Assembly (NCBI RefSeq): GCF_047785965.1
Contig: NZ_JBLOBF010000003.1
Location: 1-64,000, forward strand
DNA length: 64,000 nt
Reading direction: 5' to 3'
DNA from: Caldisericum exile_A
GTDB lineage: Bacteria > Caldisericota > Caldisericia > Caldisericales > Caldisericaceae
Position numbers and translations under genes: made by a program. The notes below the pieces were generated by a model. That model saw only the letters and a program-made list of their open reading frames with translations. It did not search any database and was not told the origin of the DNA. This document shows positions 15,459 through 24,596 of this stretch, piece after piece (within the stretch, counting starts at the first letter, position 1; each line of letters starts with the position of its first letter).

Positions 15459-16293
15459 GAACGATCTTGATCTTAAAGAGATAAAACAACTTTCAAAAAT
15501 GTTTTTGGAGGATCATAAAAAGGTATTTGATGCAATTGATGGTGCATTAGAAAAGATTAATGAGGTTATTGAAGAAGTTGTAAAAGTAATTGAAAATGGC
15601 GGAAGAATATTTTACATCGGTGCAGGAACAAGCGGAAGAATTGCTGTCCTTGATGCTTCGGAAATTGGTCCAACATTCTCGCGAAAGGATCTATTCATTC
15701 CAATTATGGCAGGTGGTTTAAAGGCAGTTTTTACTCCAAAAGAGAATCTTGAAGATGACGAGAATCTTGGTGTTGAGGAACTTAAAAAGAGAAAGTTCAA
15801 AGCAAACGATTTTTTGATTGGCATTACTGCAAGTGGAAAAACACCTTTTGTTATTGGTGCCTTAAAGTATGCAAACTCAATTGGTTCAAAAACTGCTATT
15901 GTTGCAAACAGTAAAGTGCAATATGATTTTGTTTCTCACCATGTAATTCTTGAAACAGGAGAAGAGTTTATCATTGGCTCTACGCGTTTAAAGGCTGGAA
16001 CTTCTCAAAAGATCGTTTTGAATATGATTTCTACAATATCTATGATGAAGTTGGGTTATACCTATGGAAACCTTATGGTAAGCGTAAATCCAACAAACAA
16101 AAAACTCATTGAAAGAGCTTCTAATATTGTTTCAACAGTAAGTGGTGTTGAGTATTCAAAAGTCTTAGAGCTTGTAAAACAAGTTAAGGATCCAAGAGTT
16201 GCCCTTATAATGCTTAAACATGGTGTTTCTGAAAAAGAGGCAAAAGAGATGTTAAAAAAGAATAACTTCTCTTTTAGGAAGGCATATGGGTAA
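15451..16293 (+). CDS. murQ: N-acetylmuramic acid 6-phosphate etherase
   Basis: A SIS-domain lyase with the MurQ signature FYIGAGTSGRIAVLDASEIGP (the SIS phosphate loop, about residues 54-74), GLKAVFTP and LIGITASGKTPFVIGAL, followed by GSTRLKAGTSQKIVLNMIST. It removes the D-lactyl ether from MurNAc-6-phosphate, giving GlcNAc-6-phosphate for NagA. ATG 15451 is used; starting further upstream would only read through the kinase gene in another frame. It overlaps both neighbours (8 bp each side), which indicates tight translational coupling. At 280 residues it is about 20 shorter than typical MurQ, mainly at the ends. Confidence 0.93.
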   Translation: MFENDLDLKEIKQLSKMFLEDHKKVFDAIDGALEKINEVIEEVVKVIENGGRIFYIGAGTSGRIAVLDASEIGPTFSRKDLFIPIMAGGLKAVFTPKENLEDDENLGVEELKKRKFKANDFLIGITASGKTPFVIGALKYANSIGSKTAIVANSKVQYDFVSHHVILETGEEFIIGSTRLKAGTSQKIVLNMISTISMMKLGYTYGNLMVSVNPTNKKLIERASNIVSTVSGVEYSKVLELVKQVKDPRVALIMLKHGVSEKEAKEMLKKNNFSFRKAYG

Positions 16294-17335
16294 GGTTGGG
16301 CTTGACAGAGTTAATAGAACTTTTCGCAATTTTGCTTTATTTACTAATGCTTCGGGTATAAATTCAAAACTTCTTAGAAATATAGAAATACTTGATCCTG
16401 CATTTATCCTAACAGGAGAGCATGGTTTGTATTTAGAGGCAGATAGAGGTAAGAGTTTTTCTTTAATGGAGGATGACTTCAGTGGAAAACCTGTATACCC
16501 CATTTATCCAGATATTAAAGAGGATTTGTTTGATAAAGTGGAAGGGGTAGTTATTGATATTCAAGATGTAGGTGTAAGATGCTTTACATTTATTTACAAT
16601 CTAAAGAAGATTATCGAAATTGCCTCAAAAAAGTCGCTTAAAGTTGTTGTGCTTGATAGATTTAATCCTATTGGAAGAAGTTTTGGAAGTGTTTGTGAGA
16701 AAGAGAGCATCGTATGTCCCATGGGAATTCCATTTCTTTATCCATTTTCCATTGGGAAGCTTGCAAGAATTTTTTCTAAACCATTTTCCTTGAATATTGA
16801 AGTTATTGAAACAGAAGGTGCTTTAACCTACGAAGAGATGGAAAAGTTTTTGTCAAATGTTTCTCAAAATTTAAATTCCTACCAATCGGTTTTGCTTTAT
16901 CCTGCGCTTGTTTTCCTTGAAGGCTTTCAAGATGTTTCTGTTGGTAGAGGCACAAATAAGCCTTTTAGGATGGTTTTGTCAAAAGAGAATATCGCCTCCT
17001 TTTTAGAGACATTCCTAAAAGGTTTAGGTATAAACGGAGTCTATTTCAATAAAACTATTTCTAAGCCTTGCTTTGATACACTTGCAAACGAAAGACTTTT
17101 TGGGATTGAATTTTTTGTCTATGATAAGGATGTCTTTGATCCAGTTTTGTTGGGATTTAACTTGTTTAAGTTTTTCTATGAAAGGGGTTATAAACTTTCC
17201 TATGATGAAAGTGGCACTCCTTTTATTGAACTTATTTATCCTCACTTACTTGAAGCAGTAGAATCGCAAAGCTTATTTGAATTTTATAATAGCGAAAATG
17301 AAATGGGAAAAGCGTTTTTAAGTAAAAATTTTTAA
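16286..17335 (+). CDS. namZ: Exo-beta-N-acetylmuramidase NamZ (DUF1343)
   Basis: DUF1343 family features are clear: FALFTNASGI, the GEHGLYLEAD region, PVYPIYPDIKEDLF, VVIDIQDVGVRCFTFIYN (a hallmark stretch), VLDRFNPIG, and EGFQDVSVGRGTNKPF near residue 215. B. subtilis NamZ (YbbC) is the founding exo-lytic muramidase, releasing MurNAc from non-reducing ends of murein fragments. There it is grouped with nagZ, an AmiE serine hydrolase and murQ, the same set as here. No signal peptide is visible (it begins MGKVGLDRVNRTF), so this version probably acts on imported fragments in the cytoplasm, unlike the secreted Bacillus enzyme. Confidence 0.9.
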   Translation: MGKVGLDRVNRTFRNFALFTNASGINSKLLRNIEILDPAFILTGEHGLYLEADRGKSFSLMEDDFSGKPVYPIYPDIKEDLFDKVEGVVIDIQDVGVRCFTFIYNLKKIIEIASKKSLKVVVLDRFNPIGRSFGSVCEKESIVCPMGIPFLYPFSIGKLARIFSKPFSLNIEVIETEGALTYEEMEKFLSNVSQNLNSYQSVLLYPALVFLEGFQDVSVGRGTNKPFRMVLSKENIASFLETFLKGLGINGVYFNKTISKPCFDTLANERLFGIEFFVYDKDVFDPVLLGFNLFKFFYERGYKLSYDESGTPFIELIYPHLLEAVESQSLFEFYNSENEMGKAFLSKNF

Positions 17336-17357
17336 ATAATTTTTGAAGGAGGTGCGT

Positions 17358-19556
17358 ATGAAGAAGTTAGTTTTGTTGTTTTTGGTTGTGTTGCTTCTTG
17401 CAAGTAGCTTTTTTGTCTTACCAATTCAAGCTGCAACACAAGGTTTTTCTGATGTAAAAGAGGACTACTGGGCGTACGAGGCTATTAACTACTTGAGTGG
17501 AAAAGGAATTCTTACAGGTGTTGGAGGTGGTTTATTTAAACCAGATGATCCAGTAACAAGAGAACAACTTGCAAAGATCATCTGTATTGCAAAGGGAATT
17601 TCTGAATATAAACCTGCTAAGCCAACATTTAAGGATGTTTCACCTTCATCTTGGTCCTATGGTTATGTTGAGGCAGCGGTAAAGTCTGGTTATGTCAAAG
17701 GTTTTTCAGATGGCACTTTTAGACCAAAGGACAACATAAAGAGGGCGGATCTTGCCGTTCTTTTGGTAAGGGTTATGGGAAAGGAAGTCGAGGCACAAAA
17801 ATACACTGAACCACTTACATTTTCAAACGATGAGGCTTCAATTCCAAAGTATGCGGTTGGTGCAATGAGCCTTGCCTACAATAACCACTATCAGTTGCTT
17901 AACTATAGAGAGGGAAGAAACGTTAAACCAAATGAAAGTGCAACAAGAGCCGAAGTTGCATATGCAGTCTTTAGGGTTTTAAAACCAGTGAAAGTTGGTG
18001 GCACTGTTAACCTTGCTTCTGCATCCGAGGCAGACTCTCTCTTCTTACCTCTTGCAACAATTGGTGCTTCTGGTGACTATTGGCTTTTTCAATTCACGAA
18101 TCTTATAGGGCTTGATGAAAATGAGAATGTTTATCCGCTTGCAGCAAAGGAAGTTCCAACTGTTCAAAATGGTCTTGTACAACTTTATGAAGTAAATGGC
18201 GAAAAGAGAATGAAAGTTACATATCACCTAAGAGGTGGTTTAAAGTGGTCTGATGGGACACCTGTTACGGTAAATGACTATATCTTTACTGAAAAATTAC
18301 TTGCCGATCCTAAAGTAAAGGTTGTTTCTGCTTCAAGTATGTGGGCAAACTTCATTGACCATGTTGAAGCACCAAATAGTTCAACTCTTGTTTACTACTA
18401 TAAAGTAGTTGACCCACAGTACATATTAGGGAGAGGAGTATTACCTGCGCATATACTAAAGCCAATTTACGACAAGGATCCATCACTTATTAACACATGC
18501 GATTTCAACACAAAACCAGTTGGAAACGGACCTTTCATGTTGGAAAGTTGGGTAAAGAACTCCTACATCTCTTTTGTCAGGAATCCATACTATCCTTGGG
18601 GGCAGCCTCTTGTTGATAGAATTGTTATTAAGTACATACCTGATTCTAATACAAGACTTGCAAACCTCATGGCAGGAACTATATTGGCAAGTAGCATTGA
18701 CCCACAACAGGTATCAGTGTTAAAGAATAGCAATAAATTCAATGTGTATGTTTCATTTAGTGAAGGTGGACTTACCTATATTGGTTGCAATACAGCCAAT
18801 CCGCTTCTTTCTGATAAGAGAGTAAGGCAGGCAATAGCCTATGGAATTAATATGGAAGGTTATGGAAAACAATACTATGGTTTTGATGTGCCAAGAGCAA
18901 CAGGACCTATAATGAAGAGTTCCTGGGCGTATAATCCAAATGCAAAAAAATACTACTATGATATCAATAAAGCAAAGGCACTCCTTGCAGAGGCTGGCTT
19001 TAAGATGGGACCAAACGGTGTGCTTGTTTCAAGTGATGGAAAAGAGTTTGTCGTAACCTTGGGCACGACAACTGCAACTTCTGCAAAGCAAATTGGTGTA
19101 TTTATTCAGTCGGAGCTTCAGAAACTTGGTATTAAGGTAAATCTTGCATCATATCCAATTTCAACTTACTATGGAAGAGTTATTCCACAGGGACAAGTTG
19201 ACCTTTACTTTGCAGGATGGATAGAAGACCCACTCTTCCCAGGCAAACTTGATTCCTACAAATGTGATCAAATCCCGACACCAGAAAATAACTATTCAGG
19301 ATTGAACTGGTCAAGATGGTGCAACAAAGATGCAACAAATTATGCAAACCTTGCCTATTCTACTCTTGATAGAGAACTTGCAAAGAAGTACTATTGGAAA
19401 TTCCAAGAAATATACACAGAAGAACTCCCAGAGATTCCTTGGCTTGAAAGAGTAGGAATTTCTGCAATAAGAAAGGAATTTAAGAACTATATCGGTTCAA
19501 AGGGCGGCATTAATAGATTTACATGGAATGCCTCCTTCTGGTATTTAGATAACTAA
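17358..19556 (+). CDS. SLH-anchored solute-binding protein (family 5), putative murein fragment receptor
   Basis: A signal peptide (about residues 1-27, hydrophobic LVLLFLVVLLLASSFFVLP ending IQAA) is followed by three S-layer homology domains (about 30-205; GFSDVKEDYWAYEAINYL, TFKDVSPSSWSYGYVEAAV, and a weaker third). Then comes a full SBP_bac_5 oligopeptide/dipeptide-binding domain (about 210-732, with YHLRGGLKWSDGTPVTVNDY). SLH domains bind secondary wall polymers, so the receptor is tied to the wall rather than lipid-anchored. Encoded between namZ and two permease genes, it probably captures murein peptides or muropeptides. ATG 17358 follows AAGGAGGTGCGT. Most SBPs lack SLH domains, which makes this fusion notable. 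Confidence 0.9.
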   Translation: MKKLVLLFLVVLLLASSFFVLPIQAATQGFSDVKEDYWAYEAINYLSGKGILTGVGGGLFKPDDPVTREQLAKIICIAKGISEYKPAKPTFKDVSPSSWSYGYVEAAVKSGYVKGFSDGTFRPKDNIKRADLAVLLVRVMGKEVEAQKYTEPLTFSNDEASIPKYAVGAMSLAYNNHYQLLNYREGRNVKPNESATRAEVAYAVFRVLKPVKVGGTVNLASASEADSLFLPLATIGASGDYWLFQFTNLIGLDENENVYPLAAKEVPTVQNGLVQLYEVNGEKRMKVTYHLRGGLKWSDGTPVTVNDYIFTEKLLADPKVKVVSASSMWANFIDHVEAPNSSTLVYYYKVVDPQYILGRGVLPAHILKPIYDKDPSLINTCDFNTKPVGNGPFMLESWVKNSYISFVRNPYYPWGQPLVDRIVIKYIPDSNTRLANLMAGTILASSIDPQQVSVLKNSNKFNVYVSFSEGGLTYIGCNTANPLLSDKRVRQAIAYGINMEGYGKQYYGFDVPRATGPIMKSSWAYNPNAKKYYYDINKAKALLAEAGFKMGPNGVLVSSDGKEFVVTLGTTTATSAKQIGVFIQSELQKLGIKVNLASYPISTYYGRVIPQGQVDLYFAGWIEDPLFPGKLDSYKCDQIPTPENNYSGLNWSRWCNKDATNYANLAYSTLDRELAKKYYWKFQEIYTEELPEIPWLERVGISAIRKEFKNYIGSKGGINRFTWNASFWYLDN

Positions 19557-19566
19557 TGCGAAAAGG

Positions 19567-19589
19567 GGAGAGGGTTTTTCGCCCTCTCC
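19567..19589 (+). terminator. Intercistronic hairpin after the binding-protein gene
   Basis: A perfect stem GGAGAGGG (19567-19574) / CCCTCTCC (19582-19589) with a 7-nt loop lies between the binding-protein stop and the permease ribosome site. Such hairpins commonly make a binding protein more abundant than its permeases, by partial termination or 3'-end protection. Confidence 0.7.
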
Positions 19590-19606
19590 TTTATGTGGAG
19601 GATTCG

Positions 19607-20572
19607 ATGAAGCAGTATATAACAAGAAGAATTTTAATACTTATACCTGAACTTTTTGCTATAACTTTCATAGCGTTCATCTTCTATAGCCTTATGGGAG
19701 ATCCTTTTGCTGAGTTAAGAGCTAATCCTTTCATAAATCAAAGCTATGTGCAGTATCTTGAGAAGGCTTATGGGTTTGATAAGCCAGTTATTGTAAGATA
19801 CTTCTTTTGGCTTTCTCAAATTTTAAGGGGTAATTTCGGTATATCTGCCGTAACTGGTGAGAAGGTGATAGATTTAATTAAAAGGGCAATGCCCATAACA
19901 CTTTCCATAAATATATTTACCTTTACATTTTCCCTTGTAGTAGGAGTAATCATAGGATTCTTTACTGCCTTAAGACAAAGATCGTTCATTGATAACTTCT
20001 TTACAGTCCTCTCCTATATTGGTCTTGCAATGCCAACTTTTTGGTTTGCCCTGATGCTTATGATCCTTTTCTCGGTAAAATTCCATTGGCTTCCTCCCGG
20101 CGGTTTTATGACACCTGGAATGGAGAATGCTCCATTTTTTGCAAGATTTCTTGATAGATTGAAATATATCGTTATGCCATTTATAGTTTTGGGATTTGGA
20201 GGACTTACTGGTTGGGTTAGATATACTCGTTCATCTGTCCTTGAAATGCTTAAAAAGGATTATGTAAGAACTGCACGTGCAAAAGGACTTCCAGAAAGTG
20301 TTGTTTTGCGAAAGCATGTTTTTAGAAACTCTCTCAATCCGATTGTTACACTTTTTTTCCTTTCGTTTCCGGGCTTTTTCAGTGGTTCTGCGATAGTAGA
20401 GCAGATATTTTCAATTCCCGGCATGGGAAGTTTAGTTATTGGTGCAGTTATGAATAATGACTATATGGTTGCAATGGCTTCGCTTGTTTTCTATTCAACA
20501 GTACTTGTTTTATCTCTTCTTATTGCTGATATTGCCTATGTATTCCTTGATCCAAGAGTTAAATTTAGCTGA
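19607..20572 (+). CDS. ABC transporter permease, DppB/OppB type
   Basis: A six-helix permease with the family start YITRRILILIPELFAITFIAF and a short periplasmic region (KAYGFDKPVIVRYFFWL). The cytoplasmic EAA loop reads DYVRTARAKGLPESVVLRKH, with A-x-x-x-G placed to contact the ATPase; VEQIFSIPGMGSL follows. ATG 19607 follows TGGAGGATTC. An in-frame ATG at 19556 overlaps the previous stop and would pass through the hairpin. It forms the channel with the next gene product for substrate delivered by the SLH-binding protein. No oppD/oppF ATPase gene is in the window. Confidence 0.92.
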   Translation: MKQYITRRILILIPELFAITFIAFIFYSLMGDPFAELRANPFINQSYVQYLEKAYGFDKPVIVRYFFWLSQILRGNFGISAVTGEKVIDLIKRAMPITLSINIFTFTFSLVVGVIIGFFTALRQRSFIDNFFTVLSYIGLAMPTFWFALMLMILFSVKFHWLPPGGFMTPGMENAPFFARFLDRLKYIVMPFIVLGFGGLTGWVRYTRSSVLEMLKKDYVRTARAKGLPESVVLRKHVFRNSLNPIVTLFFLSFPGFFSGSAIVEQIFSIPGMGSLVIGAVMNNDYMVAMASLVFYSTVLVLSLLIADIAYVFLDPRVKFS

Positions 20573-20580
20573 GGTGAGTG

Positions 20581-21471
20581 ATGCAAGAAATTGAGATTCA
20601 AGAAATCGAAAAAAAGAAAGAAGCTTCTACATATTTTAAAAAGGTCATAGAAAGGCTTAAAAAAGATAAACTTGCAATGGTATCTCTCTTTTTCCTAATA
20701 CTTATTTTTCTCTTTGTTATTGTTGGTCCAATTGTTTATAGGGTTGACCCAAATCAAATTAAGTTAAATGAAGTTTTACAACCACCAAGTAGACTTCACC
20801 CCTTGGGCACCGATGAAAATGGTAGAGATGAGCTTGCACGCTTGATGTATGGAGGACGTATTTCACTTTTGATTTCATTTGCGGTTACTTTTATTACTGG
20901 TTTAATTGGTGCTTTCATTGGGATATTTGCTGCATACAAAAAGGGATTTGTAGATCTAACTCTTATGAGAATAAATGAGATTATGATGACAATCCCTGAA
21001 TTTCCCATCCTTGTTGTTGCTGCAAAGATAAGAATCGTTCCGAGTTCTATTTTAAAGCTCATCATTATCCTTGTTATCTTTGGATGGGTGGGTATTGCAA
21101 GAATTGTGCGTGGTGAAGCACTGAGCGTTGTAGAAGAGCAGTATGTTGAGGCAGCAAAGGCAATTGGTGCATCTGATATGAGGATTATTTTTAAGCATAT
21201 TCTTCCAAATACTTTCCATATTCTCATTGTTTGGTCAACACTTAGATTAGGTGGAGTAATACTTTCTGAGGCTTCACTTTCATTCTTTGGTTTAGGAGTA
21301 CAGCCACCTACGGCAAGTTGGGGTAATATGCTTATAAACGCGCAGACCTATATCTGGAATGCTCAGTGGCTTGTTTTTATACCTGGTTTTATGATTTTTA
21401 TTACAGTGCTTCTCTTCAATTTTGTAGGTGATGGATTGAGAAACGCTATGGATCCCAAATTCTTCAGGTAA
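20581..21471 (+). CDS. ABC transporter permease, DppC/OppC type
   Basis: The partner permease: a charged N-terminus, a first helix LAMVSLFFLILIFLFVIVG, the OppC motif HPLGTDENGRDELARLMYGGR, the EAA loop VEEQYVEAAKAIGASDMRII, and SLSFFGLGVQPPTASWGNML near the C-terminus. ATG 20581 (or the GTG three bases earlier) follows GAGGTGA. The ORF is followed after 2 bp by the TIM-barrel gene, so transcription clearly continues into the sugar-processing genes. Confidence 0.92.
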   Translation: MQEIEIQEIEKKKEASTYFKKVIERLKKDKLAMVSLFFLILIFLFVIVGPIVYRVDPNQIKLNEVLQPPSRLHPLGTDENGRDELARLMYGGRISLLISFAVTFITGLIGAFIGIFAAYKKGFVDLTLMRINEIMMTIPEFPILVVAAKIRIVPSSILKLIIILVIFGWVGIARIVRGEALSVVEEQYVEAAKAIGASDMRIIFKHILPNTFHILIVWSTLRLGGVILSEASLSFFGLGVQPPTASWGNMLINAQTYIWNAQWLVFIPGFMIFITVLLFNFVGDGLRNAMDPKFFR

Positions 21472-21473
21472 AA

Positions 21474-22205
21474 ATGGAGATAGGATTTTCAACAATAGGT
21501 TTTCTTTTGAATAATGTAGAGCTTAAAGCTAATGATAATATAGATTTTGTAGATGAGGTTGAGGTAGTATTTGACTTGGGGGTGGATTCACTTCCCAAAT
21601 TGAATAAACCAATAAAAATACATGCGCCTTACTTTTATACAAATCTTGCAAGCCTCTCAAAGAGACATCTAAAGTTTAGTTTAGATGAAATTTCAAGGGT
21701 GCTTGATTTCGGGTTTGATACAGTTGTTCACGAGGGAGGTTTTACAACAAGGTTTGATGGATATATTGAAAAGTCAGTTAAGATTATGGAAACTTCTTTT
21801 GAGTTTCTTACTTCAAAATACACGAATATCGTTTTAGAGAACACAACTAATTCTCTATTTTCCAATTTTGAAGAGTTTTTGGATTTTTTTATGAACTTTA
21901 ATGTAAATTTCTGTTTTGATATCTCTCACTATTTTATAAAAGAGGACAAATTCAATAAACCAATACTTCTTAAAGATAAATATCTTGAAAGAATTAGAAA
22001 GGTTCATATAAGTGATACCGTTCAAGGGAAGGATTTGCATTTGCCAATTGGTTCAGGTAATGTGGATTTTAGGCTTGTTCAAGCATTTTTGAAAGACTTA
22101 AAAGATGATGTTTCGGTTGTTATAGAAAGCATTCCCAGAGTGTCAAATGTTTTTGATTTTTATAGAGAAGAAATAGATAAACTTAAGGAGATAATCTATG
22201 GCTGA
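21474..22205 (+). CDS. Xylose-isomerase-like TIM barrel protein of unknown role
   Basis: It resembles the AP-endonuclease-2/sugar-phosphate-isomerase superfamily. It shows short beta-strand-like segments ending in metal-ligand candidates: IKIHAPYF, VVHEGGF, IVLENTTNS, FCFDISHYF, VHISDTVQGKDLHLPIGSGNVDF and VVIESI. The E/D/H/E pattern matches the three-metal or single-metal centre of that fold. At 243 residues it is a minimal barrel. It sits between a permease and nagZ (8-bp overlap with nagZ) in the murein operon, yet no step of the standard MurNAc/GlcNAc pathway needs such an enzyme. It may isomerise or epimerise a wall-derived sugar, but this is only inferred. Confidence 0.7.
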   Translation: MEIGFSTIGFLLNNVELKANDNIDFVDEVEVVFDLGVDSLPKLNKPIKIHAPYFYTNLASLSKRHLKFSLDEISRVLDFGFDTVVHEGGFTTRFDGYIEKSVKIMETSFEFLTSKYTNIVLENTTNSLFSNFEEFLDFFMNFNVNFCFDISHYFIKEDKFNKPILLKDKYLERIRKVHISDTVQGKDLHLPIGSGNVDFRLVQAFLKDLKDDVSVVIESIPRVSNVFDFYREEIDKLKEIIYG

Positions 22206-23553
22206 CATTGGAAAGATTTTCCTTTTTGGTTTTGAGGAGCCAGTTATATCAGTTGAGAGGTTGAAGTTTTTTAAGAAAATTGGAGCTAAATATTTTATTC
22301 TCTTCAAAAGAAATATTGAGCATTTAAAAGAAAATATCGATATCCTTAAAAATGAATTTGATAACCCGATCATTTCAGTTGATGGAGAAGGGGGCATTGT
22401 AAGAAGAATTAGCGAGTTTGATGACTTTATGTTTTCAAATATGAATTTGGGGTCTTCATTTGATCCACACTACGCAAAAGAGACCTATTTTAAGATGGGT
22501 CAAATTCTTTTAGAGAAGGGAATAAATATGAATCTTGCACCTGTTGTAGATGTATATCTAACTGAGGGGAATACCATAAGTATAAGAAGTTTTGGCGGTT
22601 TTGTTGATATGGTTTCTGAATTTTCTTTAAATGCAATTGAAGGACTTCATAAAGCACATGTTTATGCAGTTGCAAAACACTTTATTGGATATGGTGGGGT
22701 TAAGATTGACCCTCATAAAACTATTCCTTCATTTGAACTTGACTATCCCTATTTTGAAATGGCACTTAAACCTTTTGAAGCAGTTAAAGATGTATCAGAT
22801 TTTATTATGACCGCTCATATAATTGTTCCTTTCATTGATGACCTACCTATTACATTCTCAAAGAAGGGTATATCACTTTTAAGAGAATTCTATAAAGGTC
22901 CCATTATGACGGATGATCTTGAGATGGGTGGAGCAAATGTATTTCCTTTAGAAGAAATTCCTGTAAAAGCACTTCTTGCAGGAAACGATATGCTTTCTGT
23001 TTGTAGCTTGTTTGAAGTGCAAAAGACAATGGTTAGTGCAATAGAAAAATCACACATAAATATTGATGAACATATAGAGCGTATAGAAGGGTTAAGGAAG
23101 TTTGATGACTCAAATTTGGAAGAGATTTCCTTACGGAACGAAAGATTTGTAACGCTTTATAAAGATGAGAATTTTATAGGTACAAAGAATTTCAAATTCA
23201 TAGTAATTTCAAGTTTGAAAGAGCATTTTGGATCCAAAGCATTTTTGCACTTTTCAATAGAACCTAATGAAGATGAGAAAAATAATATTCTTTCAAATCT
23301 AAAAAGCGATGATAATGTTGTCATAACTGTTTACAACGCCTTTAATAATCCGAAACAAGTTGAACTTGTAGAAAGTATAAAGAGGATTGTTAAAAATGTC
23401 TGTGTCATAATTTTGGGAGACCCATTTGATAGACAACTATTTACATTTGCTGATTGCATTGTCCTTACCTATTCGCCATTACCGAAAATTGTAGAAGTTG
23501 CACTAAATGTAGTAAAGGGAGAATACAAGGCTATGGGGAGGCTTCCTGTATGA
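22198..23553 (+). CDS. nagZ: Beta-N-acetylhexosaminidase NagZ (GH3)
   Basis: GH3 motifs in order: ISVDGEGGIVRRI (substrate pocket), NMNLAPVVDV, AKHFIGYGGVKIDPH (the K-H-F-x-G-x-G-x-x-x-x-x-H catalytic loop with the His general acid/base of NagZ-type enzymes) and MTDDLEMGG, whose Asp is the nucleophile. It removes GlcNAc from GlcNAc-MurNAc fragments. Compared with single-domain NagZ (~340 aa) this protein has a further C-terminal domain (about residues 310-451), like the two-domain Gram-positive NagZ (YbbD). No signal peptide is seen, so it is cytoplasmic. Confidence 0.9.
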   Translation: MADIGKIFLFGFEEPVISVERLKFFKKIGAKYFILFKRNIEHLKENIDILKNEFDNPIISVDGEGGIVRRISEFDDFMFSNMNLGSSFDPHYAKETYFKMGQILLEKGINMNLAPVVDVYLTEGNTISIRSFGGFVDMVSEFSLNAIEGLHKAHVYAVAKHFIGYGGVKIDPHKTIPSFELDYPYFEMALKPFEAVKDVSDFIMTAHIIVPFIDDLPITFSKKGISLLREFYKGPIMTDDLEMGGANVFPLEEIPVKALLAGNDMLSVCSLFEVQKTMVSAIEKSHINIDEHIERIEGLRKFDDSNLEEISLRNERFVTLYKDENFIGTKNFKFIVISSLKEHFGSKAFLHFSIEPNEDEKNNILSNLKSDDNVVITVYNAFNNPKQVELVESIKRIVKNVCVIILGDPFDRQLFTFADCIVLTYSPLPKIVEVALNVVKGEYKAMGRLPV

Positions 23554-24596
23554 ATATAGAAACAGTAGTGGAAGAGGCTTTAAAGCAAAAGATAGCAACT
23601 GCAATCGGCGTTTCTGTTGTAAAAAGTGATAGAGTGCTTTTTGAGATTGTTAGGGGAAAGACAGAAGAAAACGGAGATTTTATAACAAATGAGACCCTTT
23701 TTGATCTTGCATCTCTTACAAAGGTTGTCTTTACAACACCGTACATTTTAAAATTGGTTGAGGAGGGTTTTTTATCCATAAATGATCCAGTATCTCTTTA
23801 TATTGAAGGATTCCCAGGTAATATTACGCTAAAAAATCTTTTAACTCATACAGCAGGTTTAAAGGCTTGGCTTCCTATTTTTGCGTCTAACTTGCAGGCT
23901 TCAAATGACAGACCTTATGAAGTGGAAGAAATTAAAAAGGAAGAAGCAATTGAAAAAATTCTTAAGTATGGTATTGAAAGACCACCAGATAAACAAGTTG
24001 AATATAGTGATTTAGGATTTATTTTGTTAGGTTTTATCATTGAAAAGATAACGAATAAATCCTTGAAAGAAAATGCGCGTAGTTTCTTTGATGATCTGTT
24101 AATGTATGATACTGGTTTTGAAGTTAAAGGTTCAGTATGTGCAACCGAAGTTCTTAATGGGAAGAGGCTTAAAGGTGTTGTTCATGATGAAAATGCTCGT
24201 GCATTGGGTGGAGCAAGTGGTCATGCAGGACTCTTTTCTAACCTTAAAGATCTTGAACAGTACTCAAAATTCATTTTAAATAAAGGTTTTGTTTCATCGA
24301 AGAGAATTCTTATTGAAGATTCGATAAGACTTATGAGGGAGTCTTTTACGGGTGGCTTAAAACCAGAGCGCACAATTGGTTTTGTAAAGGGGAAGTTTCT
24401 TAGTGGTGGTCCTGACTTTGCATCCGATGACTCAATAGGTCATACAGGCTTCACTGGGACTTCAATTTTCTTTGATTTTGAAAAGGATATTTCCATCACA
24501 ATTCTTACAAATAGAGTTTATTTTGGAAGAGATAATAACAAGCATATGCATTTAAGAAGAGTGATAGGTAATCTTGTCTATAAGGAGATACTATGA
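23550..24596 (+). CDS. Beta-lactamase-fold serine hydrolase, AmiE-like (MurNAc-L-Ala amidase candidate)
   Basis: A class C beta-lactamase/penicillin-binding-like fold: the nucleophile motif S-L-T-K in FDLASLTKVVF (about residue 63), the Tyr motif YSDLGFILLG and the C-terminal HTGFTGTS box replacing K-T-G. LLTHTAGL is the usual family strand. In B. subtilis the gene next to namZ and nagZ encodes AmiE, a protein of this fold that cuts the MurNAc-L-Ala bond, and I infer the same here from gene order. An esterase or D-Ala carboxypeptidase cannot be excluded. ATG 23550 overlaps the nagZ stop (ATGA). No signal peptide. Confidence 0.8.
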   Translation: MNIETVVEEALKQKIATAIGVSVVKSDRVLFEIVRGKTEENGDFITNETLFDLASLTKVVFTTPYILKLVEEGFLSINDPVSLYIEGFPGNITLKNLLTHTAGLKAWLPIFASNLQASNDRPYEVEEIKKEEAIEKILKYGIERPPDKQVEYSDLGFILLGFIIEKITNKSLKENARSFFDDLLMYDTGFEVKGSVCATEVLNGKRLKGVVHDENARALGGASGHAGLFSNLKDLEQYSKFILNKGFVSSKRILIEDSIRLMRESFTGGLKPERTIGFVKGKFLSGGPDFASDDSIGHTGFTGTSIFFDFEKDISITILTNRVYFGRDNNKHMHLRRVIGNLVYKEIL

